Assembly: GCF_030250645.1 (NCBI RefSeq)
Contig: NZ_JASSVS010000007.1
Span: 166,400 to 230,399 of the forward strand
Source of the DNA: Marinobacter azerbaijanicus
GTDB lineage: Bacteria > Pseudomonadota > Gammaproteobacteria > Pseudomonadales > Oleiphilaceae
Direction: 5' to 3'
DNA length: 64,000 nucleotides
Position 1 is the first letter of the stretch, and the number at the start of each line of letters is the position of its first letter. A model generated the notes under the pieces. That model was given only the letters and a program-made list of their open reading frames with translations. It had not been told where the DNA came from and made no database searches. Made by a program: the position numbers and the translations under genes. Positions 26,982 to 34,698 of the stretch are shown here, piece after piece.

Positions 26982-27575
26982 CTAGAAGCCTGGCTCCCGG
27001 CCCTGGGCCATACGGATCAGGTTGTTGCGGTGTCGTACCACAATCAGTATGGCCAGGAGGCCGAACAGGGGCATGGTGCCAGGCTCAATCAGGGCGCTGA
27101 TGATCGGGCCGCTGACAATCGCGATGATCGAAGCCAGTGCGGAAATCTTCCAGCGCCACATCACCAGTGCCCAGATGGCGGCCAGCATCAGTGTGGTAAC
27201 AGGCGCCAGTGCCAGCCCGGCACCCAGTGCCGTAGCCACGCCTTTGCCACCCTTGAAGCGATAGAATAGCGGAATCATGTGCCCGGTCACCGCGCACAGT
27301 GCCACCATGGCCTGGGAGAGGATCGTCAGGTCTGCCTGGTGGGCGAGCCATACCGGAAGCCATCCCTTTGCTGCATCCAGAGCCAGCGTCACTGCTGCTG
27401 GTGGCCAGCCGCCGGCGCGGTAGACATTGGTGGCGCCGGGGTTGCCGGAGCCCAGTGCTCGTGGGTCGGGAAGATGCCAGGCACGGCATACAGGAAGCGC
27501 AAACAGCACTGACCCTGCCAGGTAGGCCAGGGCGCAGAGCAGAACTGTCATTACCGGGTCGCTCAGGTAGCTCAT
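26982..27575 (-). CDS. plsY: Acyl-phosphate:glycerol-3-phosphate acyltransferase
   Basis: Integral membrane enzyme that makes lysophosphatidic acid from acyl-phosphate, the first step of membrane phospholipid synthesis. The 197-residue protein has several transmembrane helices and the three conserved loops: the GSGNPGATNVYR motif after helix 1, the GHMIPLFYRFKGGKGVAT motif and the HRNNLIRM segment near the C-terminus. An internal ATG (27551) is an alternative start. It is convergent with tsaD and divergent from folB. Confidence 0.96.
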   Translation of the reverse strand: MSYLSDPVMTVLLCALAYLAGSVLFALPVCRAWHLPDPRALGSGNPGATNVYRAGGWPPAAVTLALDAAKGWLPVWLAHQADLTILSQAMVALCAVTGHMIPLFYRFKGGKGVATALGAGLALAPVTTLMLAAIWALVMWRWKISALASIIAIVSGPIISALIEPGTMPLFGLLAILIVVRHRNNLIRMAQGREPGF

Positions 27576-27737
27576 CAGCGTTGTTCGTTCGCAAAGTGGT
27601 AAAGACGCAAAGACGCGTGCTGGTCATTTATGAGAAAATGCCGGCCCCGCGAAACGATGCAGGTCAGGCATTACACAGTATCCGCTGCCTGTACGTTATT
27701 CAATCAGCAAAGAGTGTAAGCCCGGGAGTACGATCCG

Positions 27738-28094
27738 TTGACAGATAGTGTACTGATCGAAGGTCTGGCCGTTGAGGCAATCATCGGCGTGTACGACTGG
27801 GAGCGGGAGGTCAGCCAGCGCCTGCTGGTGGATCTCGAGCTGGCCTGGGACAACCGGGTGCCGGCGGCTTCGGATGATGTCAGCGATGCGCTGGACTATG
27901 CTCTGGTCAGTGAACGGGTCTCGGCCTATCTGGTGCAGGCTCGCCCGCAGTTGCTGGAAACCGCCGCCGAAGGCATTGCCAGCCTGTTGCAGGAAGAGTT
28001 TGGCGTGCGCTGGTTGCGGCTGGCCCTTCGCAAACCCGGCGCGGTGCCCGCTGCGGCCGCCGTTGGTGTGAAGATTGAACGGGGGAGCCGGTGA
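27738..28094 (+). CDS. folB: Dihydroneopterin aldolase
   Basis: Cleaves 7,8-dihydroneopterin to 6-hydroxymethyl-dihydropterin and glycolaldehyde in folate synthesis. The 118-residue protein shows the family hallmarks: GLAVEAIIGVYDWER near the N-terminus, the substrate-binding LLETAAEGIAS (conserved Glu) and a conserved Lys in ALRKPGA. The start is TTG 27738 with GGGAG ten bases upstream. The next gene, a folK paralog, starts within its stop codon, so this enzyme and the following step are translationally coupled. Confidence 0.95.
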   Translation: MTDSVLIEGLAVEAIIGVYDWEREVSQRLLVDLELAWDNRVPAASDDVSDALDYALVSERVSAYLVQARPQLLETAAEGIASLLQEEFGVRWLRLALRKPGAVPAAAAVGVKIERGSR

Positions 28095-28612
28095 TGGCAC
28101 GGGTGTATATCAGTATCGGCAGCAACATCGATCGCGAGCGCTATATCACGGCGGCCCTGGATGCCCTGGGCAACTGGTTTGATGAGCTGCTGACCTCATC
28201 GGTCTACGAAAGCGAATCCGTGGGCTTTGACGGTTCGCCCTTCTACAACCTGGTGGTGGGCGTCGACACGGGCCTGACCGTGGCAGAGCTGTCGGCCCGC
28301 TTCAAACAGCTGGAAGCGGACAACGGCCGGAGGCGGGGTATGCCCAAGTTCAGCGCCAGAACCCTCGACCTGGATATTCTCACCTACGACGACGAAGTCG
28401 GCAGGATCGATGGCGTGGAGCTACCCCGCGGTGAGATTCTGAAGAACGCGTTTGTGCTGCTGCCATTGGCGGAGATCGCGCCGGACGACGTTCATCCGGT
28501 CTGCGGCAAACGTTACGAGGCTTTGTGGCAGGCCTATGATCGGGACCAGAAACTGTGGCCGGTGGATTTTACCTGGCAGGGCCGGCTCATTTCGCAGGCC
28601 GCTACCGGGTAA
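28094..28612 (+). CDS. Second FolK-like pyrophosphokinase (paralog)
   Basis: HPPK-family protein of 172 residues that would transfer pyrophosphate to 6-hydroxymethyl-dihydropterin, the product of the overlapping folB. ATG 28094 shares a base with the folB stop (TGATG) and GGGGGAG is correctly spaced. It keeps the metal-binding signature RTLDLDIL with both Asp residues but has KFSARTLD where classical FolK has HWGPRTLD. The canonical FolK is at 32094-32609. A similar folB-linked homolog occurs in Pseudomonas. Whether it is a functional HPPK or has another pterin substrate is open. Confidence 0.85.
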   Translation: MARVYISIGSNIDRERYITAALDALGNWFDELLTSSVYESESVGFDGSPFYNLVVGVDTGLTVAELSARFKQLEADNGRRRGMPKFSARTLDLDILTYDDEVGRIDGVELPRGEILKNAFVLLPLAEIAPDDVHPVCGKRYEALWQAYDRDQKLWPVDFTWQGRLISQAATG

Positions 28613-28642
28613 CCGGTTCTATTCCCCGACCAGGTGCTTTTT

Positions 28643-30307
28643 CTAGGAGCCGTGGTGCGAGCGGAATAGCCGGATAAGGCCGTCCGTTGAGCTGTCGCTG
28701 GGTGCGTCACTTTCCGGGGTGTCGCCGGTGAGACGGTCCAGAATACCCTTTCCCATCTGTTTGCCCAGTTCCACACCCCACTGATCGAATGAATCCACAT
28801 CCCAGATAATGCCCTGCACAAAAGTGCGATGTTCATAGAGCGCTATCAGCGCACCAACGGTTTCCGGTGTCGACTTGTCCATCAGCAGGGTATTGCTGGG
28901 CTTGTTTCCGGGAATCACCTTGTGGGGTGCCAGTTTGTCGATTTCGTCAGTATTCATGCCTTCGGCTTTCAGTTCTGCTTTTGCCTCGTCCAGAGTCTTG
29001 CCGGACATAAGTGCCCGCGACTGGCTCAGGCAGTTGGCAAACAGGGTAACGTGGTGGTTGGCCACTTTGTTGTGTGTTTCCAGCGGGATAATGAAGTCGG
29101 CCGGAATCAGTCGGGTACCCTGGTGTAGCAGTTGGTGAAATGCGTGCTGGCCGTTTGCACCCACGCCGCCCCAGATCACTGGCCCGCTCTGATAGCTCAG
29201 CGGTTCACCGTTCTGGGTGACGCTCTTGCCGTTACTTTCCATGTCCAGCTGCTGAAGGTGTGCCGGCAGGCTGCGCAGGTAGTGGTCATAGGGCAGGATG
29301 GTATAGGTTTCGGCGCCCCAGAAATTGTTGTACCAGATCCCCAGCATGGCCATCACCACCGGCAGATTCTCCTCCAGGGGCGCGTCACGGAAGTGCTGGT
29401 CCATCGCGTTGGCGCCGGACAGCAGGGCGCGGAAATTGTCCATGCCGATCGTCAGGGCGACTGGTAAGCCAATGGCGGACCATAGTGAATAGCGCCCGCC
29501 AACCCAGTCCCACATCGGGAAAATATTGTTTTCGGAAATGCCGAAGTTCACCGCTTCCGGCGTGTTGGCGGTTACTGCCACAAAGTGCCGGGCGATCTCA
29601 TCTTCACTGCCGCCGTTCTCGAGGAACCAGGCCCTGGCCACTTTGCTGTTCTCCAGGGTTTCCTGGGTGCGGAAGGATTTGGACTGGATCAGGAACAGGG
29701 TGGTTTCGGGATTGACCCGGCGCAGCACTTCGGCAATCTGGGTGCCGTCAATATTGGCTACGTAGTGACAGTTCAGCTGGCCATGCCAGTATGGTCGCAG
29801 GGCTTCCGATACCAGTTTGGGGCCAAGGAAAGAGCCGCCGATGCCGATGCTGACAACGTCGGTAAAGGCTTTGCCGCTGCGGCCCTGCCAACGTCTACTG
29901 AGCACGTCCTCCACAAACTGCCCCATGCGATTCAGCGTGGTTTCGACTTCTGGCGTAATGTTGGTGCCATCCACGTGAATGGGCTCGCCACTGCTGTCCC
30001 GCAGGGCCACGTGGAGCGCGGGGCGCCGTTCCGTCACATTGATGGGGTCGCCGCGAAACATGGCGTCGGTACGTTCGGGCACACCGCAGCTTCTGGCCAG
30101 TGCCATCAGCTTTGCCATGGTGTCATCGGTCATGCGATTGCGGGAGTAATCCAGGGACAGGCCGCCGCCGCGGATGAAAAAGCGGCTGGCCCGGTCCGGG
30201 TCGCTACGGAACATGTCCCGCATGTGGGTGTCAGCCAGTTCCTTCTGATGCGTTGTCAGTGCCTGCCACTCTGGCCGGCTGGTGAGTAGTGCAGAGCCCT
30301 GGGGCAT
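28643..30307 (-). CDS. pgi: Glucose-6-phosphate isomerase
   Basis: Interconverts glucose-6-phosphate and fructose-6-phosphate. The 554-residue length is close to E. coli Pgi (549). It has the phosphate-binding SIGIGGSFLGPK segment, the GGRYSLWSAIGLP signature and a catalytic Glu in the MESNGKSVT region, plus the C-terminal FDQWGVELGKQMGK signature. It is the last gene of the minus-strand pcnB-folK-panB-panC-pgi series, 28 bases after panC. In organisms with an Entner-Doudoroff catabolism it mainly serves gluconeogenesis. Confidence 0.97.
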   Translation of the reverse strand: MPQGSALLTSRPEWQALTTHQKELADTHMRDMFRSDPDRASRFFIRGGGLSLDYSRNRMTDDTMAKLMALARSCGVPERTDAMFRGDPINVTERRPALHVALRDSSGEPIHVDGTNITPEVETTLNRMGQFVEDVLSRRWQGRSGKAFTDVVSIGIGGSFLGPKLVSEALRPYWHGQLNCHYVANIDGTQIAEVLRRVNPETTLFLIQSKSFRTQETLENSKVARAWFLENGGSEDEIARHFVAVTANTPEAVNFGISENNIFPMWDWVGGRYSLWSAIGLPVALTIGMDNFRALLSGANAMDQHFRDAPLEENLPVVMAMLGIWYNNFWGAETYTILPYDHYLRSLPAHLQQLDMESNGKSVTQNGEPLSYQSGPVIWGGVGANGQHAFHQLLHQGTRLIPADFIIPLETHNKVANHHVTLFANCLSQSRALMSGKTLDEAKAELKAEGMNTDEIDKLAPHKVIPGNKPSNTLLMDKSTPETVGALIALYEHRTFVQGIIWDVDSFDQWGVELGKQMGKGILDRLTGDTPESDAPSDSSTDGLIRLFRSHHGS

Positions 30308-30335
30308 AGTGGAATCCCTTCGTCAGTCTGTGTGG

Positions 30336-31184
30336 TTAACGGGTGATTGACAGGTTGTCGATCAGTCGCGTGGTTCCCAGAAATGCCGCCACCAGCAGCG
30401 TCAGCTCGGAGTCATCGGGGCTGGCCGGCTTCAGGGTCAGGCTGTTGGCAATGTTGAAATAATCCGGGCGCAGCCCTGCTTCGCTGAGAGCTTCATTGGC
30501 CTCCTGCTCGAGCGTTGCGAAATCGGTGCGGCCACTGCGGATCTGTTCCGCCGTATTTTTCAGGGTGCGATAGATGATCGGTGCGATGACGCGCTCATCC
30601 TCCGTCAGAAAGCCGTTGCGGGAACTCTTTGCCAGCCCGTCGCCTTCGCGCACAGTCGGGCTACCGATGACTTCTACCGGTATCATCAGGTCCCGGGTCA
30701 GTTTTCGTATGACCGCCAACTGCTGGTAATCCTTTTCGCCAAACACGGCGATGTCAGGCTGTACCATGTTAAAGAGCATGGTGACGACCGTTGCCACGCC
30801 TTCAAAGTGTCCGGGACGACTGGCGCCGCAATGGCCTTCACTGGCTTCCGGTACGATGACGCGAGTGTGCCGTGCCAGCCCCTGAGGATAGATTTCATCA
30901 TTGGAAGGGGCAAACACCAGGGTGCTGCCCGCCGCTTCCAGCCGTTCCTGATCTTCTATCAGCGTGCGTGGGTAGGTGTCCAGGTCTTCTGTGGCGCCAA
31001 ACTGCATGGGGTTTACAAAGATGCTGGTCACCACGATATCAGCGGCTTCCCGTGCCTTGCGGACCAGTGAGATATGGCCTTCATGCAGGTTGCCCATGGT
31101 GGGCACCAGCCCGATGCGCTTGCCCTGCTGGCGAAAGCCACGAAGCATGGCGCGCAGTTCTTTAAGTGTATGTACGGTTCTCAT
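30336..31184 (-). CDS. panC: Pantothenate synthetase
   Basis: Condenses pantoate with beta-alanine using ATP, the last step of pantothenate synthesis. The 282-residue protein has [14 protein letters not shown] (HIGH-like nucleotide motif), FGEKDYQQL and the KSSRN loop that replaces KMSKS. It overlaps panB by four bases (ATGA), so the two enzymes are translationally coupled. Confidence 0.97.
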   Translation of the reverse strand: MRTVHTLKELRAMLRGFRQQGKRIGLVPTMGNLHEGHISLVRKAREAADIVVTSIFVNPMQFGATEDLDTYPRTLIEDQERLEAAGSTLVFAPSNDEIYPQGLARHTRVIVPEASEGHCGASRPGHFEGVATVVTMLFNMVQPDIAVFGEKDYQQLAVIRKLTRDLMIPVEVIGSPTVREGDGLAKSSRNGFLTEDERVIAPIIYRTLKNTAEQIRSGRTDFATLEQEANEALSEAGLRPDYFNIANSLTLKPASPDDSELTLLVAAFLGTTRLIDNLSITR

Positions 31185-31975
31185 GCCTTGAACGTATGCT
31201 CCTCGGCGGGGAATGAACGGTCACGAACAGCGGCCACATAGGCTTCAATAGCACCTTTGACAGAACTGGCCTCAGCCAGGAAATCCTTTACAAAGCGTGG
31301 TTTGCGGCCGGTAGTCATGCCCAGCATGTCGTGAACCACCAGTACCTGACCGTCGGTCTCGGCGCCAGCGCCAATGCCGATCACCGGTGCCTGCACCGCC
31401 TGTGTGATGCGGGCTGCCAGTGGGGCGGGCACGCATTCAAGCAGGATCACGTCCGCACCGGCAGCGACCAGTTCACAGGCGTGTTCGATCATTAACTCTG
31501 CGTGTTTTTCATCCCGGCCCTGGACCTTGTAGCCGCCAAATTTGTTGACGAACTGAGGGGTAAGTCCCAGGTGAGCGCATACAGGAACGCCCCTTTCGCT
31601 GAGTGCATGGATGGTATCTTTCATCCATCCGGTGCCTTCCAGCTTCACCATATGGGCTCCGGCACGCATTAGCTCGGCGGCATTCTCCAGGGCAGCTTCG
31701 GTGGTGCCATAAGTCATGAATGGCATGTCTGCCATGATCAGTGAGCCGCGATTGCCCTTGGCCACCGACGAAATGTGATACACCATCTGGTCCATGGTGA
31801 CCGGCAGCGTACTGTCGTGCCCCTGAAGCACCATGCCGAGGGAGTCGCCAATCAGGATGACGTCAACACCGGCTTCGCTGACGATCTGCGCAAAGGTGGC
31901 ATCGTAGGATGTCAGGACAGAGAAGGCTTCACCCTTCTGCTTGTATTCCCTCAGGGTATTGATGGTAACAGCCAT
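31181..31975 (-). CDS. panB: 3-methyl-2-oxobutanoate hydroxymethyltransferase
   Basis: Forms ketopantoate from alpha-ketoisovalerate and methylene-tetrahydrofolate. From ATG 31975 the protein has 264 residues, the standard size; the open frame to 32080 adds a non-conserved tail. Conserved regions include [19 protein letters not shown] (magnesium-binding Asp), the ADMPFMTYG segment and the [17 protein letters not shown] motif near the C-terminus. It links folate cofactor use to coenzyme A synthesis, and sits between folK and panC as in Pseudomonas. Confidence 0.97.
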   Translation of the reverse strand: MAVTINTLREYKQKGEAFSVLTSYDATFAQIVSEAGVDVILIGDSLGMVLQGHDSTLPVTMDQMVYHISSVAKGNRGSLIMADMPFMTYGTTEAALENAAELMRAGAHMVKLEGTGWMKDTIHALSERGVPVCAHLGLTPQFVNKFGGYKVQGRDEKHAELMIEHACELVAAGADVILLECVPAPLAARITQAVQAPVIGIGAGAETDGQVLVVHDMLGMTTGRKPRFVKDFLAEASSVKGAIEAYVAAVRDRSFPAEEHTFKA

Positions 31976-32093
31976 AGAATCCTTGCCTTGTGGGTGGATG
32001 GGCCAAAACCGGGCCGGGGTATGCCGGCAATCAGGTCTTAAGGGTAATCCGGGGGTGTGTCTGAGGCAATAGCCGCACACCGAACCGTTTGCA

Positions 32094-32609
32094 TCAGCTT
32101 GATGGGAACGGGGGCCGCGATACCGGTTTGAGTCTCTGTAGCCTATTATCCGGGCATCGGCGTCTTAAGTCCGCGAGGCGCCGGCCATCAGGCAGACTTC
32201 GTTCAGGATCCAGGTCCAGCAGTGGTTGTAATACGAAGTCGCGGTTGGCAAGTTCAGCGTGCGGAACGGTGAGACGTTCGCTGGTAATGGTTTCATTGCC
32301 GTACAGAAGCAGATCCAGATCCAGTGTTCGGGGGCCCCAGTGCTGAATGCGCTCGCGGCCATGGGCCTGTTCGATAGCCTGTAGCTGGTCCAACAGCTCA
32401 AAGGGGGAGAGTCCTGTGCGCAACCAGACTGCGCCATTGACGAAATCGGGCTGGTCCTGGGGGCCGACTGGCCTGCTGCTGTAGAACGGGGATTGTGCCA
32501 CCAGTTCGGTTTTCGGCAGCGCAGCCAGCCGGGCCACAGCTCCGGCCAGTTGGGCAGACGGGTCCGCCATATTGCTGCCAAGCCCGACGAAGGCATCTGT
32601 GGCCGCCAT
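32094..32609 (-). CDS. folK: 2-amino-4-hydroxy-6-hydroxymethyldihydropteridine pyrophosphokinase
   Basis: Canonical HPPK of 171 residues. It starts [17 protein letters not shown] and carries the complete active-site motif [16 protein letters not shown] (residues 90-105), with both magnesium-binding Asp residues and the conserved Arg. It lies two bases after pcnB and 118 bases before panB. A second, diverged HPPK is coupled to folB at 28094. Confidence 0.96.
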   Translation of the reverse strand: MAATDAFVGLGSNMADPSAQLAGAVARLAALPKTELVAQSPFYSSRPVGPQDQPDFVNGAVWLRTGLSPFELLDQLQAIEQAHGRERIQHWGPRTLDLDLLLYGNETITSERLTVPHAELANRDFVLQPLLDLDPERSLPDGRRLADLRRRCPDNRLQRLKPVSRPPFPSS

Positions 32610-32611
32610 GA

Positions 32612-33958
32612 TCAGGACTTCTTTGCAGGCTTCTTGCGGCGGCGCTTCTTGGGGCCGTCAGTGCCAAGCTGGGTCAGCATGCGTTCCTGGCCGCGCTCGT
32701 CCGTTTCCTGGAATTCGGTCCACCACTGGCCGAGCCCGGGCTCGATTTCACCGGATTCTTCTCTCACCAGGAGGAAGTCATAGGCAGCGCGAAAACGTGG
32801 ATGGGACATGGTGACAAATGCCCGCTTACCCTGACGCCTCGGCAGGCGCATCTGCAGTTCCCAGATTTCCTTCATGGGCCCGGAGAAGCGTTTGGGGATG
32901 GACGTGGCCTGAACCTGCCTGCCAATCACTTTGGCAATGGCCTGATGCAGGGCCGGCTGCACTGGCTCGCCGTTGTCCTGGCGTTTGCGCCATTCTGCCT
33001 GCAGCGCAGGCCAGAGCATGGCAGCGAACAGGAAATAGGGGGTAACGGACTTGCCCTTGGCAATGCGGGCATCGGTATTCCGCAGAGCCTTGCGGATCAG
33101 CTCATCAGGCTCGCCATTGTCGATGGCCTGAACCGTCTCGGGGAAGAGCGGCGCCAGCAGGTTGTACTCGCTGAGCAGGTCATAGGTGGCTTCACCGTGC
33201 CCGGCGGAGAACAGCTTCAGGACTTCCTCAAACAGGCGCGCCGGCGGAATGTGCGTCAGCAGCGGTGCCAGCTCCCGGATTGGAGCCTCGGTTTCCGGTT
33301 CGATATCGAAGCCGAGTTTGGCAGCAAAGCGCACGGCGCGCAGCATGCGCACCGGATCTTCCCGATAACGGGTTTCCGGGTCACCAATCAGGCGCATCTG
33401 GCGGTTTTTCAGGTCTTCAAGGCCGTTGGCGAAGTCCACCACGGTGAAGTCACGGATGCAGTAATAGAGCGCATTGACAGTAAAGTCGCGGCGCAGTGCA
33501 TCTTCCTCCTGGCTGCCATAGACGTTATCCCGCAACAACAGGCCGTGCTCGCTGGTTCGGCGGTCGTCGTCATCATCACTGTCGTCTTCCGCTTCCGCGG
33601 CGTTACCGCGGAAGGTGGTGACTTCAATGACTTCACGTCCGAACAGAACGTGGACAATGCGGAAGCGCCTGCCAATCAGCCTGGAGTTGCGGAACAGGTC
33701 ATGCACCTCTTCCGGCGTGGCATTGGTAGCGATGTCAAAGTCTTTGGGCTTGCCACCAAGAAGGATGTCCCGAACACCGCCGCCGACCAGATAGGCTTCG
33801 TAGCCGGCATTGTTCAGACGGCTGAGCACCTTCTTGGCAGGCTCGCTGATGGCGGAGCGAGAGACATTATGCTGATCCCGGGGGATTTCCCGGCGCTGGT
33901 AGGTGCGGGCTTTTTTCTTCCCGTTTCCTGACACGTATGACAATAGTCGTTTAAACAT
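32612..33958 (-). CDS. pcnB: Poly(A) polymerase I
   Basis: Adds poly(A) tails to RNA 3' ends, promoting decay of regulatory RNAs and mRNA fragments. The 448-residue protein has a nucleotidyltransferase head (VGGGVRDILLGGKPKDFDIATNA, with Asp-x-Asp), an RNA-binding head and a basic C-terminal tail (PKKRRRKKPAKKS). It has an unusual acidic DDSDDDDD insert at about residues 126-133. Directly downstream of crcZ and its terminator, as in Pseudomonas; its own ribosome site is weak. Confidence 0.96.
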   Translation of the reverse strand: MFKRLLSYVSGNGKKKARTYQRREIPRDQHNVSRSAISEPAKKVLSRLNNAGYEAYLVGGGVRDILLGGKPKDFDIATNATPEEVHDLFRNSRLIGRRFRIVHVLFGREVIEVTTFRGNAAEAEDDSDDDDDRRTSEHGLLLRDNVYGSQEEDALRRDFTVNALYYCIRDFTVVDFANGLEDLKNRQMRLIGDPETRYREDPVRMLRAVRFAAKLGFDIEPETEAPIRELAPLLTHIPPARLFEEVLKLFSAGHGEATYDLLSEYNLLAPLFPETVQAIDNGEPDELIRKALRNTDARIAKGKSVTPYFLFAAMLWPALQAEWRKRQDNGEPVQPALHQAIAKVIGRQVQATSIPKRFSGPMKEIWELQMRLPRRQGKRAFVTMSHPRFRAAYDFLLVREESGEIEPGLGQWWTEFQETDERGQERMLTQLGTDGPKKRRRKKPAKKS

Positions 33959-34100
33959 TGAATTCCGTTATTGCGGTGAGCAAAAGCGAGAGTTTAACGG
34001 TTTGGGCGGGATTTGCACATGTCTGGCGACATAAGCCGGTTAAAACAGCTGATGGAAGGGTGAATTCGGCCAGGTTGAAAAACCGTTGGGCTAGATAATC

Positions 34101-34130
34101 AAAAGGCGGATCCGTTTTCACGAACCCGCC
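34101..34130 (-). terminator. Terminator of the CrcZ-like RNA
   Basis: An 11-bp stem with two G-T pairs (GGCGGGTTCGT / ACGGATCCGCC), loop GAAA, followed by TTTTGATT on the minus strand. This fixes the 3' end near 34101. Confidence 0.85.
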
Positions 34131-34482
34131 CTGAAAGCGTTGACGATCTGCATTGTTTTTGTTTTTACCGGGATTTTTCTTGATTTTTCTACCCCACTGT
34201 CAATCCCCAAATACAGGGACTTCAGTAGTGCAAACGGAAAGCTTTGAATACACAGAGTAGTCAGAGACACCGGGCAGGCCTTCAAGTAAACGTAGTGCCG
34301 TCTGGACGACGATTCTTCTCCACATCTACAACCCACACGTGCCATGGGACCACTAAAAAGCAAAGTACCCAAAACACTCAGTTCGCTCACGTTCTGTTTT
34401 TGTTTTTGTTACCGAACGTCTTCTACAGCTTTTTGTTTTTGTTGTTGGCGCTGCGTTGTCACTGTTGTTTTTGTTGTTGTGC
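34101..34482 (-). ncRNA. crcZ: CrcZ-like Hfq/Crc-sequestering small RNA
   Basis: Predicted untranslated RNA of about 380 nt in the cbrB-pcnB gap, the position of crcZ in Pseudomonas (about 400 nt). Its 5' end reads GCACAACAACAAAAACAACA on the minus strand. Four A-rich CA motifs are clear (plus-strand positions 34463-34480, 34430-34447, 34395-34411, 34152-34167), and a fifth weak one is at 34170-34191. In Pseudomonas such motifs bind Hfq with Crc and titrate them from target mRNAs. It has a sigma-54 promoter (34494-34509), an inverted-repeat operator upstream and a terminator at its 3' end. Boundaries are predicted, not measured. Part of it is covered by an unsupported minus-strand ORF. Confidence 0.88.
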
Positions 34483-34493
34483 GCCCTATAGAG

Positions 34494-34509
34494 TGCAGTC
34501 CGTGTGCCA
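34494..34509 (-). promoter_or_regulatory. Sigma-54 promoter of the CrcZ-like RNA
   Basis: The minus strand reads TGGCACACGGACTGCA: GG at 34508-34507, ten bases, then GC at 34496-34495, a near-consensus -24/-12 element. It puts the start at about 34482-34484, matching the GCACAAC 5' end of Pseudomonas CrcZ. Confidence 0.85.
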
Positions 34510-34583
34510 GTTTTTGAAAAGTGTTTATTAACAGTGAGTTAGTGTTTTGCAATCTTTCTGAAGGGGTACGTATAAGTCCGAAG
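34510..34583. other. Spacer between CbrB site and crcZ promoter
   Basis: No coding potential. Probably the looping segment between enhancer and sigma-54 promoter. A 14-bp palindrome (ACTGAGCGCTCAGT, 34588-34601) overlaps the first TGTTAC half-site just outside this spacer. Confidence 0.4.
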
Positions 34584-34642
34584 TGTTACTGAGCGCTCAG
34601 TTTTTAGATCGTGGGTGTTACCGTGAGGAACACGGGGTAACA
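34584..34642. promoter_or_regulatory. Candidate CbrB enhancer (TGTTAC half-sites)
   Basis: TGTTAC at 34616-34621 and its complement GTAACA at 34637-34642 form an inverted repeat with a 15-base spacer. Another TGTTAC lies at 34584-34589, 32 bp (three helical turns) away. The block lies about 100-160 bases before the crcZ start, where NtrC-type activators bind. It resembles CbrB sites as I recall them from Pseudomonas; assignment is inferred. Confidence 0.6.
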
Positions 34643-34698
34643 AATGAGCTCAGGTTCACAGTTTCCATGGTGCCCCCTCAGGCTTCGATATCCCTGTT

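Noticed and set aside
32801..33931. 376-codon plus-strand ORF antisense to pcnB
   Set aside because: pcnB motifs are complete on the minus strand; the antisense product matches nothing.
34118..34390. 90-codon minus-strand ORF inside the cbrB-pcnB gap
   Set aside because: It lies within the CrcZ-like RNA, has no ribosome site, and its product has no recognisable features.
34150..34480. TTTTTG/GTTGTT runs as a simple-sequence repeat
   Set aside because: Spacing is irregular and the runs are the complement of CA motifs in an RNA with promoter and terminator.
34244..34531. 95-codon plus-strand ORF over the T-rich repeats
   Set aside because: Phe/Leu/Cys-rich product created by reading the complement of CA motifs; no ribosome site.
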